From an uncultured Actinomycetaceae bacterium (GTDB taxonomy: Bacteria > Actinomycetota > Actinomycetes > Actinomycetales > Actinomycetaceae), in the NCBI GenBank assembly GCA_902464405.1, contig CABQJD010000006.1, positions 1-64,000 on the forward strand: DNA of 64,000 bases, in the 5' to 3' direction. Below the pieces are notes generated by a model. The model did no database searches. It had not been told where the DNA came from and was given only the letters and a program-made list of their open reading frames with translations. Of this stretch, positions 28,138 to 37,409 are shown in pieces; the stretch's first letter is position 1, and every line of letters starts with the position of its first letter. A program made the translations under genes and the position numbers.

Positions 28138-28165
28138 GTGTATACCGACATATGTCGGTATACAC
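28138..28165. promoter_or_regulatory. Perfect 28-bp palindrome (operator candidate)
   Basis: GTGTATACCGACAT at 28138-28151 is followed directly by its exact complement ATGTCGGTATACAC. The central ACCGACATATGTCGG matches the half-site ACCGACATGTGTCGG of the operator at 57001. It lies about 50 bp before the bacteriocin-like frame. Confidence 0.7.
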
Positions 28166-28186
28166 ATAATAGTACTGTGTGTTTGA

Positions 28187-28411
28187 CTAGATATATCTTC
28201 ATATAAAGATCGCAACCTAATTCTTGCGTTTACATGTGGAACGTGGACTACCATTACGACCGCAATTTCAGCTTGGAAATGGGGGTTAGCTGCTTCCACA
28301 ATTGCCCGAGCTTTGGGTCCCGCTTTTATTGGAGGATTCGGCAAAGCGATTGGTGGACCAGCGCTTATTGCTTCAGGGCTTGCCGTAGCAGCAGTGTCTT
28401 GTGCATTGTAG
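28187..28411 (+). pseudogene. Bacteriocin-like peptide frame lacking a normal start
   Basis: The open frame encodes a Gly/Ala-rich hydrophobic peptide: FTCGTWTTITTAISAWKWGL, then AASTIARALGPAFIGGFGKA, ending SCAL. It has several GxxxG-type steps (IGGFGKAIGG) and one Cys near each end, a layout seen in class II-type bacteriocins that span membranes with a disulphide. No ATG, GTG or TTG lies in frame between the preceding TGA (28184-28186) and the peptide, and the other frames have stops nearby. It is therefore truncated, or starts at a rare codon such as ATT or ATA. The following gene begins 14 bp later with a good ribosome site, as an immunity gene would. Confidence 0.5.
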
Positions 28412-28424
28412 GGAGTTGGATCAG

Positions 28425-28667
28425 ATGAGTACCAAGAATAAATTTACTTTAGGCTTTCTTCCTTTGAACATTTTCACGCTTTGGGTAATTTCTGCATTTG
28501 CAAGAGATACTTCATTCACAGATCTAATCACGATTTTGTGTGCAGTAGTCGGCGGTATAATTTGTACTCTTGCATTAAGGACAATAGTTGAGAAAGATTC
28601 GTCACTGCCTAAAGGTCCCAGCCACTCTAGTAAATCCAGCAAACTCAATAAATCTGAGAGAATATGA
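28425..28667 (+). CDS. Small two-helix membrane protein, immunity-like
   Basis: An 80-residue protein with two predicted membrane segments (GFLPLNIFTLWVISAFA and LITILCAVVGGIICTLAL) and a basic, Ser/Lys-rich tail. ATG 28425 is preceded by GGGAG at good spacing. Its position immediately after a bacteriocin-like frame, its size and its topology fit a self-immunity protein. This is inference; I do not recognise a family. Confidence 0.55.
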   Translation: MSTKNKFTLGFLPLNIFTLWVISAFARDTSFTDLITILCAVVGGIICTLALRTIVEKDSSLPKGPSHSSKSSKLNKSERI

Positions 28668-28682
28668 TTAATGCAGAATAAA

Positions 28683-28726
28683 ATCTCGTAGAGATTGCGT
28701 TTATCATGCCACAACCTCTACGAGAT
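28683..28726 (-). terminator. Terminator downstream of the pit operon
   Basis: An 11-bp perfect stem, ATCTCGTAGAG at 28683-28693 with its complement at 28716-28726. On the minus strand it is followed by TTTATTCTG, so it best serves pit; it may also stop the small plus-strand gene. Confidence 0.6.
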
Positions 28727-28796
28727 CAAAGTATACAATGATCGAAAAATAGCTGAAATAGCTGCAAGGTTTTCCGATTGATGTTTTCTTATTCCA

Positions 28797-29798
28797 TTAG
28801 AGAATAATTGCTTTCAGTATGATGTAGCAGATCATGGCGATAAATGCTGATGCAGGGAGAGTGAGGAACCATCCTCCCACGATGTTGCCCGTCACTCCCC
28901 AGCGCACTGCACTCTTGCGGCGAGTTGCCCCAACACCCATCACGGCTGAGGTGATGATATGCGTTGTGGAGACTGGCGCATGGTAGAGAAATGCCGTGAA
29001 ATAGAGCACCGAAGCGCCGACCATTTCTGCCACAAATCCGCGCGAAGAATCAACTTCGGTGATTGAATGCCCCAAAGTCTTCATAATGCGTTTGCCGCCA
29101 GCCAGCGTGCCTAGCGAAATAGCGAGAGCAGCACCGATTTTTACCCACAAAGGAATTCCTGTGCCCGTATGGTAGCCTCCAGCGACTAATGCAAGCACAA
29201 CCACACCCATAGTCTTTTGTGCGTCTTGCAGCCCATGCCCGAGAGCGATCGCTGCAGACGAAAAAATCTGTGCTCTGCGAAATCCTCGCATTGTCGCTTT
29301 GTATTGAGCGTTGCGGAAAATGTAGAGCACAAATTTCATCAGAATATATGCGAGAAGGAAGCCAATTATCGGCGAAAGAAACATTGGCAGCACAACTTTT
29401 TCGCCGATCACAAGCCAGTGAATCTGGGTGGAAGCAGCGAGACCTGCGCCGGTAAGACCGCCGATGAGTGCGTGAGAAGAGCTGGAGGGCAAACCAAACC
29501 ACCACGTAATAAGGTTCCACGTGATTGCGCCAATCAGCCCACCTAAGACGACGATCAATCCAGCCTCGTCTTCAGGAGGTGAAACAATTCCTGAACCAAT
29601 CGTCTCCGCCACGCCCGTACCAAGAAGTGCGCCGATGAAGTTCATGATTGCTGCCATGATGAGCGCAACTCCCGGTTTGAGAGCTCTAGTTGCTACGCAT
29701 GTTGCGATAGCATTTGCGGCATCGTGAAAACCGTTTGTGAAATCGAAAATAAAGGCAATCACAGCCACAAGACACACGAGAAATAACGCGAGATCCAC
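28797..29798 (-). CDS. pit: Inorganic phosphate transporter (PiT family)
   Basis: Cation-coupled low-affinity phosphate transporter, 333 residues. The repeated PiT signature is visible in both halves: FDFTNGFHDAANAIATCVAT near the N-terminus and, in the second repeat, ALGHGLQDAQKTMGVVVLAL. The loops GLPSSSSHALIGG and HAPVSTTHIITSAVMGVG are also typical. About ten hydrophobic segments. It lies 4 bp after the DUF47 gene, forming the usual DUF47-pit operon in which the PhoU-like partner tunes transport. Confidence 0.95.
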   Translation of the reverse strand: MDLALFLVCLVAVIAFIFDFTNGFHDAANAIATCVATRALKPGVALIMAAIMNFIGALLGTGVAETIGSGIVSPPEDEAGLIVVLGGLIGAITWNLITWWFGLPSSSSHALIGGLTGAGLAASTQIHWLVIGEKVVLPMFLSPIIGFLLAYILMKFVLYIFRNAQYKATMRGFRRAQIFSSAAIALGHGLQDAQKTMGVVVLALVAGGYHTGTGIPLWVKIGAALAISLGTLAGGKRIMKTLGHSITEVDSSRGFVAEMVGASVLYFTAFLYHAPVSTTHIITSAVMGVGATRRKSAVRWGVTGNIVGGWFLTLPASAFIAMICYIILKAIIL

Positions 29799-29802
29799 GA
29801 GG

Positions 29803-30426
29803 CTAGTTCTCCTTGATTGCGATAGTTTCGATCACTGCGGCAAGATTTTCGAAGCGGTCGATAGCTGCCTCAAAACAATCAATCACGAATTTCATTTTTA
29901 TTACGTCCATTGCGTTCGCGTCTGGATCGCTGAAGAGATCGGAAATGCAGGATCGGTAAATAGAATCGCCGTGGTTTTCCAGCTGGTTGATTTCCACCCA
30001 GTATGCACGCATTTTATCGCTGAGCTTATCGAGGTGCTGCATAGCTTTTTCTGTTGATTCTGCGCACTCATGAATAATATCGACGAGTTTGCGTGCTCTT
30101 TCTGGAAGATCCGCAACCCCATAGAGCACCATATTGTCTCCTGCTTCGTCGATCATATCCACGCAGTCGTCAATAATTGAGGTGAGTTCAAATAAATCTT
30201 CACGATCGTAGGGCAGAACGAAGCTGGAATTGATTTTCTTGAGCACAGTATGTGTAGCTTCGTCTGCTTCGTTTTCGATAGAGTGTAGTTTTGCGTTGAG
30301 ATCTTCGCGTTTTTGCGGTTTTGCATCCACAAGTTTGATTAGTGCATTGGCAGCGCGAGTTAGATTCGCTGCTTGGGCGGCGATCAGATCTGTGACTGAC
30401 GGTCCGCCAATTTTATTGCGTCCCAC
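29803..30426 (-). CDS. DUF47 PhoU-like regulator of Pit
   Basis: A helical PhoU-related protein of 207 residues, likely controlling the adjacent Pit transporter. It has the two DUF47 three-helix units (LHSIENEADEATHTVLKKIN and QLENHGDSIYRSCISDLF) with acidic metal-binding E-x-x-x-D motifs. GTG 30426 is preferred: AGGG lies upstream and the frame before it (back to 30507) is Arg/Cys-rich and unlike the family. It is co-transcribed with pit. Confidence 0.88.
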   Translation of the reverse strand: MGRNKIGGPSVTDLIAAQAANLTRAANALIKLVDAKPQKREDLNAKLHSIENEADEATHTVLKKINSSFVLPYDREDLFELTSIIDDCVDMIDEAGDNMVLYGVADLPERARKLVDIIHECAESTEKAMQHLDKLSDKMRAYWVEINQLENHGDSIYRSCISDLFSDPDANAMDVIKMKFVIDCFEAAIDRFENLAAVIETIAIKEN

Positions 30427-30743
30427 ATGAACCCTTTCATGTATTCGGTTACGTAATGCTGCGCAGCACCTGCTGGAGCATTGATTGCTGGCCAGCAGAC
30501 GCCACATCAGCTCATTTCCAGCTTACATAAAGTTGCCTAGGACTTTATAATCAACAGCTTACTTTCCTAGTCTGTGCATAGGTGCATAGCTTTATTGCAT
30601 AAGCTGTGTATGCGTTTGGATACGTATGCAGGCAAACATCGGTGCATAAGGAGGTTTATCTGTATTTTTTTATACGTGCTTCTCTCAGTAGATTTTCTAA
30701 AGTACTGTGCAAAACCGAGGTATATCTATGCCACAATAGCAGC

Positions 30744-31529
30744 ATGAATACAGGATTTGGCGATAATAATTGCGAGAGATGCCTTGTGATTGCAGCTCAT
30801 GCCGAAGGTCTGAATATGCTGCGGGAGCAGGCGAAAGAATGGGCATACGATTTTATTTTGTGCGCTGACGCTGGGCAGAAAATCGCGCAGCAACTAGCCT
30901 TGCGCCCGAATGCGTTTATCGGTGATTTTGATTCTTCCCTTCAGCCCGCTGGTGAATATATTGAGCTTTCCCCAAGTGCGGCGATTCTTTCCTCTGCTCT
31001 AGCTGCGCAGCTGTCTTTACGTGTGCGCACCTGTGTGCTTGCGTCGGAAGTAAGTGACGATGAGGAGCTGCAGGAGAATATACAGCCGCTTGTTTTTCTT
31101 CTTCCCCCAGAAAAAGACATGACAGATACAGAAGCAGCAATCGATATCGCTTCTCAGCTCGGCTTTGCTCATATCGACGTTCTCGGCGGTTTCGGCGGTC
31201 GTCTCGATCACACACTCGGCAATGTTGCTCTTCTTGCCAAATACGTAGATTCACCGATTCACCTTAGGGTTTTCGATGGTATCAATTCGGTGACGATGGT
31301 TGGTCCGGGTACACATACAGTGGCGCGCAACGGATACACCTATTTCGGGGTGCTCCCATATGGCGGCTGTGCTCGCAGTGTGAGCTTGAGCGGTGTGAAA
31401 TACAGCGTGCAGAATATCGAGCTTTCTGATTCAAGTACGCTCGGTGTGAGTAACGAAATCACGCACGCCTATGCCACAGTTAGCTGCGAAGAAGGCTATC
31501 TGCTTCTTGTGCATTCTCGCGATACTTAG
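30744..31529 (+). CDS. thiN: Thiamine pyrophosphokinase-like protein
   Basis: Transfers pyrophosphate from ATP to thiamine to make the cofactor ThDP. The 261-residue protein carries the family motifs in order: FILCADAGQKIA, FIGDFDS, PPEKDMTDTEAAI and VLGGFGGRLDHTLGN, then a C-terminal beta domain with GVLPYGG. ATG 30744 fits the family start; an upstream frame back to 30606 is unlikely. The product is the cofactor of the large oxidoreductase encoded just downstream on the opposite strand, but there is no shared transcript. It ends 5 bp before the convergent DsbA-like gene. Confidence 0.85.
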   Translation: MNTGFGDNNCERCLVIAAHAEGLNMLREQAKEWAYDFILCADAGQKIAQQLALRPNAFIGDFDSSLQPAGEYIELSPSAAILSSALAAQLSLRVRTCVLASEVSDDEELQENIQPLVFLLPPEKDMTDTEAAIDIASQLGFAHIDVLGGFGGRLDHTLGNVALLAKYVDSPIHLRVFDGINSVTMVGPGTHTVARNGYTYFGVLPYGGCARSVSLSGVKYSVQNIELSDSSTLGVSNEITHAYATVSCEEGYLLLVHSRDT

Positions 31530-31534
31530 GCGAG

Positions 31535-32383
31535 CTAGAATGCACCTGATTTTACGTCTGCCGCCGCCGCTTCGATTGTGGCCGAAAAAACCTCAGCGCT
31601 ATCGGCACCGTTGATAATGCGGTTATTGATGACGAATGCTGGTGTGCCCCTAAAACCAATGCCAGTGGCGATAGTTTGCGAGCGATCAATTTCTTTGCGT
31701 GCTCCGTCGGAGTTCATATCAGCCGTGAACTGATTGAGATCAGGCACGCCCGCTTGTTTAGCGAGTTCAAGCACAGCAGCTTCGTCCCATTGTTTATGTT
31801 CACCAGCAGAGAGCGGAGCTGCGGCGGCATAAAACTCGGCAGTTTTGCCTTGTTTGCCAGCAGCATATAAGCCGCGAGCGGGAATATCTGAATTGTAATC
31901 AGGGAAAATTACCCACGGATGAATCTCGATGCGAAGCGTCCCCTCATCTACGTATTTCTGCAAAGCTGGGTAGGTCTGCGCTGCCCATTGTGCGCACACT
32001 GGGCAGGAAAAATCCATAAATTCAATCATGACGACAGGTGCATTGACGTCACCTTCAGCCAACGGACTTCCATCAATGCGTTCCTGCAGAGCTTTGAGAG
32101 TTTTTATAGCTTGAGGGTCGGTATATGCCTTAGCAGCCGCAGAAGACGATCCAGAAGGTGCTGAGCCTTGGTTTTCTGCTGTTGCTGCTTGATCGGCAGA
32201 AGTGTTTGGCAATGATGTTTTGAGCGAGACGATATATGCCACAAGTGCAACCATCACCACGAGCGCTGCAGCGAGAGCTATCACTAGAGGTTTTCTGCCT
32301 TTTCGTGTTGGCGCAGTGCTGAATGCTGATGTGTTGTTTCCTTTCGGTGCATTCGTATCAGGCGTATATGCTGTTTCACTCAT
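31535..32383 (-). CDS. Membrane-anchored DsbA-family thioredoxin
   Basis: A 282-residue protein with a cytoplasmic N-terminus, one membrane segment (PLVIALAAALVVMVALVAYI), a Ser/Ala linker and an outward-facing thioredoxin-4 domain. The active site is C-P-V-C in FMDFSCPVCAQWA, and the cis-Pro loop is GFRGTPAFVINN. It should act on disulphides of exported proteins. Its ATG overlaps the stop of the preceding oxidoreductase gene (ATGA), so translation is coupled. That coupling to a cytoplasmic iron-sulphur enzyme is unusual. Confidence 0.85.
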   Translation of the reverse strand: MSETAYTPDTNAPKGNNTSAFSTAPTRKGRKPLVIALAAALVVMVALVAYIVSLKTSLPNTSADQAATAENQGSAPSGSSSAAAKAYTDPQAIKTLKALQERIDGSPLAEGDVNAPVVMIEFMDFSCPVCAQWAAQTYPALQKYVDEGTLRIEIHPWVIFPDYNSDIPARGLYAAGKQGKTAEFYAAAAPLSAGEHKQWDEAAVLELAKQAGVPDLNQFTADMNSDGARKEIDRSQTIATGIGFRGTPAFVINNRIINGADSAEVFSATIEAAAADVKSGAF

Positions 32384-35300
32384 TTATTTTCTCCACAGGT
32401 TTCGTTTAATTTTTTCAAAAGTTCCATATTTTCTTTACGCAGCGCAGCCAGATCATGCCCAGCCAAGAACTGAAGCATATGCCAGTAATCGCGGCACCGC
32501 TGAGTGAGAGCTACCATATCTGCTGAGATATGTATGCGCTTTAGTGCTCCGTCTTTATCTACAGTATAAATAAATGGAGTCGCTTTGGATCGCTCGTCTA
32601 AAGTAAGCTCAAGAAACTCAGCTACAGGGGTAGGCATTGGAGCGTCGTCAGCCAAGGCCTGGAAATGCTTGCGGAATCGTCTTTCTCCATAAGCGAAATC
32701 GGCAGGTGTATATTCCACGTTAAGTATTTTCTTTGAGCCATCATCATCAATATAAGAAAGACGATTTTTGCTCCACGTATCATTGACGTTCGGATTTCCC
32801 GCGAGTATAAAACGGTCTGTGATGTCTTCGTGCTGTGGCTCATGTACGAAAAGCGGATTGACGCGGCTTTTCACTGCTAAGCGTGAGCGTTCGGCAGATT
32901 CATCGTCACCAACGCCATGCTCTGGCTGGCAGGAGGTATAGACGTCAATGACGGCAGGATAATCGTTTTGTGCGAGAGCTGCGCTCACATTTTTCAAAAA
33001 GTGTGCTTGATAGCTCGTCGATGCTGATATTACCAACACCTGAGGATGCATAGCTGCGAGCAGTGCTAGCTCTTTGCGTTGCTCTTGTTTGCCTGTATGG
33101 AAGGAGCCGAATCGTGAGAGATCAGAATCTTGCCCTTCAAGGGAAGCAGTGGAGGCTTGCCCGCCCGTATTAGAATAGGCTCCTGTGTTGAGCACAAGCA
33201 TTTTGAGCGGCGTGCCGCTTGTGAGTACGCGGGAAAGCGCACCAAACCCAATATCGTAGGCAGCACCGTCACCACTGATTGTGAGCACAGACGGCATAAG
33301 AGAAAGCTCTTCCTCGCTGAACTTTCGCCATTCTGGAGCGCTGGTAGGAATGGATTCCCACGGCGTATCGTCAAGAAGAGCGCGTGCTTGGCGAATTGCT
33401 AAAACGTCGCTTGCAAGATCGGCAGCTAACCCCTCGAAAATGCCTTTAGCAAGAGGCTGGGCATCTTGAAACAGCCCGTTTACCCACGGCTCTTGATAAG
33501 AATTGTAGGGAGCTGTTGAGGCATAGACTGAGGAACAACCTGTAGAGTTTGCCACCACCGTGCCAGCTGGAGCGCGCCCGCCTGCAGGTCCTTCGTAACG
33601 ATAGAAGCGTTTATTCAGCTGCTCCAACACGCTATCGATTAAGTCGGCGCGGCGGATATCGCTAGTAGTGCATTCGGCAGTTTTTGCATCTTCCAGGCGC
33701 GCAAGCAAATCTTCAAGCTCAGCGCGATGCTTTGCTACTCGTGAATGGTTAAGCTCATTAGCGAGAGCCATCGTCTGGCGTATCGCCGTCACTTCTCCGC
33801 AGCCTCGGCAGGCTCCATGCCCGCCGACTGTGGAATAGTAGTTATCCCGATCTAGGAAGATGCGCTTCATATCAAGGCTTGCGCCGCCCTCTGGATCGCA
33901 GAATTCTTTTGGAGAATTTGGCAGTAAACTGAAAATTGAGAAGCGTTCCTGCGTGGCAGTGAGCACGTCGGGTGTCTGCTGAGTTGGAACAAGAGCGTTC
34001 GGGCTGCACACAGAAACGCATTCCAAACAGCCTGTGCATTTCCAGGGATCCACATTGACGGAAAAGAGTACGCCCTTGCCTGCTCGCTGTTTCTCTGCTT
34101 GATCGAAGAATGGGCGAGTGCGGGCAGTTGGATAAGCGCGTAAAATTTCCGTGACAGCTGCGAACGCACGCTCTGGAGCGCCAACTTCTGCTGCAGCTTG
34201 TGCAAACACATCTGCAATAGCTGGGCGTTCTTTTGTGCCGTGTAACGCAGCGCGCATTGCTTCACTGATCTCAGATATCCACGAGGTTAGTTCGCTGATA
34301 TCTTCACCATCGCTGCTTTCGCTAGCAGCTGCTATTGCTGTGCTGATGAGCGTTTCAAATGTAAACACCGCATTCGGTATTGCAGCATCAGGGCAGACCA
34401 GCGCGCATTCCATACAGCCAGTACACAAAGATGGCTCAAAATGTGGAATATGGCGGCGGAATAAGCCTTTATCTTTGGCGGCTGCGGATCCAGCAGGAAT
34501 AAATGTGCCCATACCAGGATAGACGGGTGATTCAGAAATAGAGCCGTCCGCAAAAGGCTCGCCCATAATCGTCTCAAAATAATCTCGATCAAATAGACCT
34601 TTTGTGGGAGGCACGCAGCTGCGAGAGCAAAGCTTTTCAGAAATACTTGAGGAAATAGTTGGAGCGCAGCCGCCTTGAGCACACATACTTTCCGAAGAAA
34701 GAGAGCTTAAGAGGGGAAGCGGATTGCTGCGGGCGAGCAATGCAGATCGCGCAGCATGTGCGCTAAGCCCTAAGTTTTGAATAGCAGTTTCACTGCTTGT
34801 TTGCGGCGAGGCTGTATCCGAAGCAGCAGATGTATCGGCTGGTGCAGCGGCGCCAAAAACCTCGTACTCAACGCGTTGAGTATTAGTAGCGCCCTCGCGT
34901 ACCACAGCCATATTAGCTTCTACGACTGCTTCGCCTTTTGCTCCGAATTTCTTTATAAGCTGCTCGTGAATCTTCTGCAGCATCGCTGATTCGTCTGCAC
35001 CAGAAGCGATACGATCTACTTTGGTGGCAATCGCCCCGATAAATGCCACACCCATCATGCGAGTCTCAAGGCTTTCATCTGGCGCGTGCTCTTTTGCCAC
35101 TGCGAAAGCGTCAAGAATAAAGAGATTGATATTCAGCTCACGGATTTTGCGTTGTGCGCCTTGAGGAAGGCTTGCCCAAAAATCGCGAGGATTGAGATTT
35201 GATTGAATAATTAGAGTGCCGCCAGCGCTCAAGCCTTTCAACGGGTTTGTGTGCACAAACGCCATGTGATCTGGGCAAACAACAATTTCAACGTCTTCGA

Positions 35301-37245
35301 GTTCAGCATTTGTGATATTGATCGGTTCAGGGCTAAGCGTGATGTAATAATTTGTGGCAGCTCCTGATTTTTCTGAACCATATTTCGGAGCTGCTTTAGA
35401 ATGCAGGTGTAGCATTTCCGCCAAAATATCGGTGAGCAATTTACCTGTGGCAATTGTTCCGTAGCCGCCAACAGAGTGGAATCGAATACGCATAGCTTCA
35501 TCTGGCAGCAGCCCTTCAGGGTTTTGCTCAAGATGTAGCTGCATTTTTTCTGTAGCTGGATATGCTTCTCGAAGGAGCGCTTGCAGCTTTGCACGCTCTG
35601 TGGTGGGGTGTTCTTCAAAGAACGTTGTGCCAATATAAAATTCTGGCGGTATATCGCCTGAAGCCATCGCCTTTACGGCTGCAATAAGATGACAAGGCTG
35701 CACATCGTGCCCGCCAATACCAAAGAAACCGCACGAGAGAGTTGGAATTTCATCTGCGCGAAGCGCTGGAATCCCAAGATAGCGCTCAGTACGAGAATTT
35801 TGGGTGGCTTTTATGAGCGCAGTATTCACGAGGCTTGTGAGCGATGCTAAATCTGAACGTTCCAGCACAGTGACGGTATGCGCTCCACGCAGAGCTGCCA
35901 CAAGCTCTGCTTCGGGGAAAGGCTGCAGCAGCAGAATCTGCACTAAACCTACTTTTATTCCGTGTGAGCGCAGATATGGCATGACGGCGAGCACATCTTG
36001 GCTGATTGACCCTAGAGCAACGATAATCACATCAGCATCATCGGTATTGTATGTGCGGATGGGTGCATAATCGCGCCCAGTAAGCTCGTTGTATTCACGT
36101 ATTGCGCGGCGCACAAGAGCTGGCACGTCAGCTTGCACGTGAGTGCGGTGGTCAGCCACAGCTGCCTGAAAATCTGGCTGGTTTTGCACTGGACCAGTAA
36201 GCCCTGGATTGCTGAGATCGACGAGAGCTGGAATGAGCTGGCGAGTGCCTTGCGCGGGAGCATTTATCCATTGTCGGCGCCAGCGAGCAATATCGCTTTG
36301 GGGAAGTAAAGGAGCTAGGCGTTGATCGAAGAGTTCGCCGCTACTATCAGCCTCGATATCTTCGCTCGATTCATTGAGAAAAGTTTTGATCGCTGCTGTG
36401 CTTTCAGGGCAGAGATTTTCTGTTTGCGAGGCGAGATATTCACGCATAAGGAACGTGCGCCCTTTTGAACCAAAAAGAATATCCTGAGCAACCGTTGGGC
36501 TGGGAATATAGCCTGCTGGATCACCAAGATATTCGCGCACGAGGTCTTCGCTTGGCAGGCGCGCTTCGCTTATCATGTGCGAGGTGGCAAAACCGTCCAT
36601 ACAATTTGCCACAGGAACTAGTGAAAGCGCAGACGTGCGGTAAGAAATCATCGCAAGATCTGCTGCTTCTTCAGGAGTTGCGCCGAAGAGAATAGTGTAG
36701 CCAGCGGGCAGGAGGGAATAAACATCGTCATGCCCACCCATGACGTTGAGTGAAGCTCGTGAGACTACCCTTGCGGCAACTTGCAGCACAAACCCGCCAA
36801 TTTTGCGCCCTGCCGTCACAAAATGGCTTTCCATGCCATATAAAATTCCTTGTGAACTGGAGGCGTTGGAAATAAATTTACCTCCTGTGAGGGCAGCTCC
36901 GAGGGCGCCAGACTGGGCAGAATGTTCACCTTCAGGCTCGAAGAAAAACGGGCGCTTCCCCCATGCGTTCGTTCGCCCAGAGGCGAGAGCCATTTCGAAA
37001 GTTTCAGAAATTTCTGTGGAAGGGGTGATTGGATAGCCAATCACGCCGCCGCACACCATATTCATCACGTGTGCAACAGCGCCATTTCCGTTGATTACCG
37101 CGGGGATTCCTGGATATTTCGCCTCTTGCTCAGATTGCTCGGCAGTCTCAGGCAGCTCAGCAAGCTTTGACTGTGTGGAGTGCCCAGGCTGATCAGACTG
37201 CCCAAGTTTTATCACTGCTTCGCTTCTTTCGTTTCTCTCGTTCAT
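32380..37245 (-). CDS. Single-chain pyruvate:ferredoxin/flavodoxin-type oxidoreductase
   Basis: A 2-oxoacid:ferredoxin oxidoreductase with all subunits fused in one 1621-residue chain, likely oxidising pyruvate to acetyl-CoA with ThDP and iron-sulphur clusters. The alpha part comes first (NGNGAVAHVMNMVCGGVIGY and the GGHDDVYSLL loop). A gamma domain follows (RIRFHSVGGYGTIATGK, about residue 586). Two ferredoxin clusters are CTGCMECALVCP (about 939) and CTGCLECVSVCSP (about 1069). The beta/ThDP domain shows GGHGACRGCGE (about 1140), GDGAAYDIG (about 1322) and NTGAYSNTGGQAS. It is about 400 residues longer than NifJ. The extra sequence includes a Cys-rich linker (about 853-878) and a long insert between the ferredoxin motifs. 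ATG 37245 has AAGGAAAG upstream; GTG 37272 is less likely. Substrate assignment is inference. Confidence 0.9.
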   Translation of the reverse strand: MNERNERSEAVIKLGQSDQPGHSTQSKLAELPETAEQSEQEAKYPGIPAVINGNGAVAHVMNMVCGGVIGYPITPSTEISETFEMALASGRTNAWGKRPFFFEPEGEHSAQSGALGAALTGGKFISNASSSQGILYGMESHFVTAGRKIGGFVLQVAARVVSRASLNVMGGHDDVYSLLPAGYTILFGATPEEAADLAMISYRTSALSLVPVANCMDGFATSHMISEARLPSEDLVREYLGDPAGYIPSPTVAQDILFGSKGRTFLMREYLASQTENLCPESTAAIKTFLNESSEDIEADSSGELFDQRLAPLLPQSDIARWRRQWINAPAQGTRQLIPALVDLSNPGLTGPVQNQPDFQAAVADHRTHVQADVPALVRRAIREYNELTGRDYAPIRTYNTDDADVIIVALGSISQDVLAVMPYLRSHGIKVGLVQILLLQPFPEAELVAALRGAHTVTVLERSDLASLTSLVNTALIKATQNSRTERYLGIPALRADEIPTLSCGFFGIGGHDVQPCHLIAAVKAMASGDIPPEFYIGTTFFEEHPTTERAKLQALLREAYPATEKMQLHLEQNPEGLLPDEAMRIRFHSVGGYGTIATGKLLTDILAEMLHLHSKAAPKYGSEKSGAATNYYITLSPEPINITNAELEDVEIVVCPDHMAFVHTNPLKGLSAGGTLIIQSNLNPRDFWASLPQGAQRKIRELNINLFILDAFAVAKEHAPDESLETRMMGVAFIGAIATKVDRIASGADESAMLQKIHEQLIKKFGAKGEAVVEANMAVVREGATNTQRVEYEVFGAAAPADTSAASDTASPQTSSETAIQNLGLSAHAARSALLARSNPLPLLSSLSSESMCAQGGCAPTISSSISEKLCSRSCVPPTKGLFDRDYFETIMGEPFADGSISESPVYPGMGTFIPAGSAAAKDKGLFRRHIPHFEPSLCTGCMECALVCPDAAIPNAVFTFETLISTAIAAASESSDGEDISELTSWISEISEAMRAALHGTKERPAIADVFAQAAAEVGAPERAFAAVTEILRAYPTARTRPFFDQAEKQRAGKGVLFSVNVDPWKCTGCLECVSVCSPNALVPTQQTPDVLTATQERFSIFSLLPNSPKEFCDPEGGASLDMKRIFLDRDNYYSTVGGHGACRGCGEVTAIRQTMALANELNHSRVAKHRAELEDLLARLEDAKTAECTTSDIRRADLIDSVLEQLNKRFYRYEGPAGGRAPAGTVVANSTGCSSVYASTAPYNSYQEPWVNGLFQDAQPLAKGIFEGLAADLASDVLAIRQARALLDDTPWESIPTSAPEWRKFSEEELSLMPSVLTISGDGAAYDIGFGALSRVLTSGTPLKMLVLNTGAYSNTGGQASTASLEGQDSDLSRFGSFHTGKQEQRKELALLAAMHPQVLVISASTSYQAHFLKNVSAALAQNDYPAVIDVYTSCQPEHGVGDDESAERSRLAVKSRVNPLFVHEPQHEDITDRFILAGNPNVNDTWSKNRLSYIDDDGSKKILNVEYTPADFAYGERRFRKHFQALADDAPMPTPVAEFLELTLDERSKATPFIYTVDKDGALKRIHISADMVALTQRCRDYWHMLQFLAGHDLAALRKENMELLKKLNETCGENK

Positions 37246-37409
37246 CGAGAAATCTTTCCTTCCATCTGCCACGGGGTACTAATATCTAGGCACTAATATC
37301 CCAGTCTATTAGTTTTCCTGCGTTTGTGCGCTGTGAGAAAGATCGGTGTGAGCAATCACTACGAGAAGCTGAGCAAAATTATGAGGGTACTTGTTTGAAT
37401 GAAATTCCC

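Noticed and set aside
28127..28186. ATG at 28127 as the start of the bacteriocin-like gene
   Set aside because: It is in frame, but TGA at 28184 closes it before the peptide, and its codons run through the palindrome.
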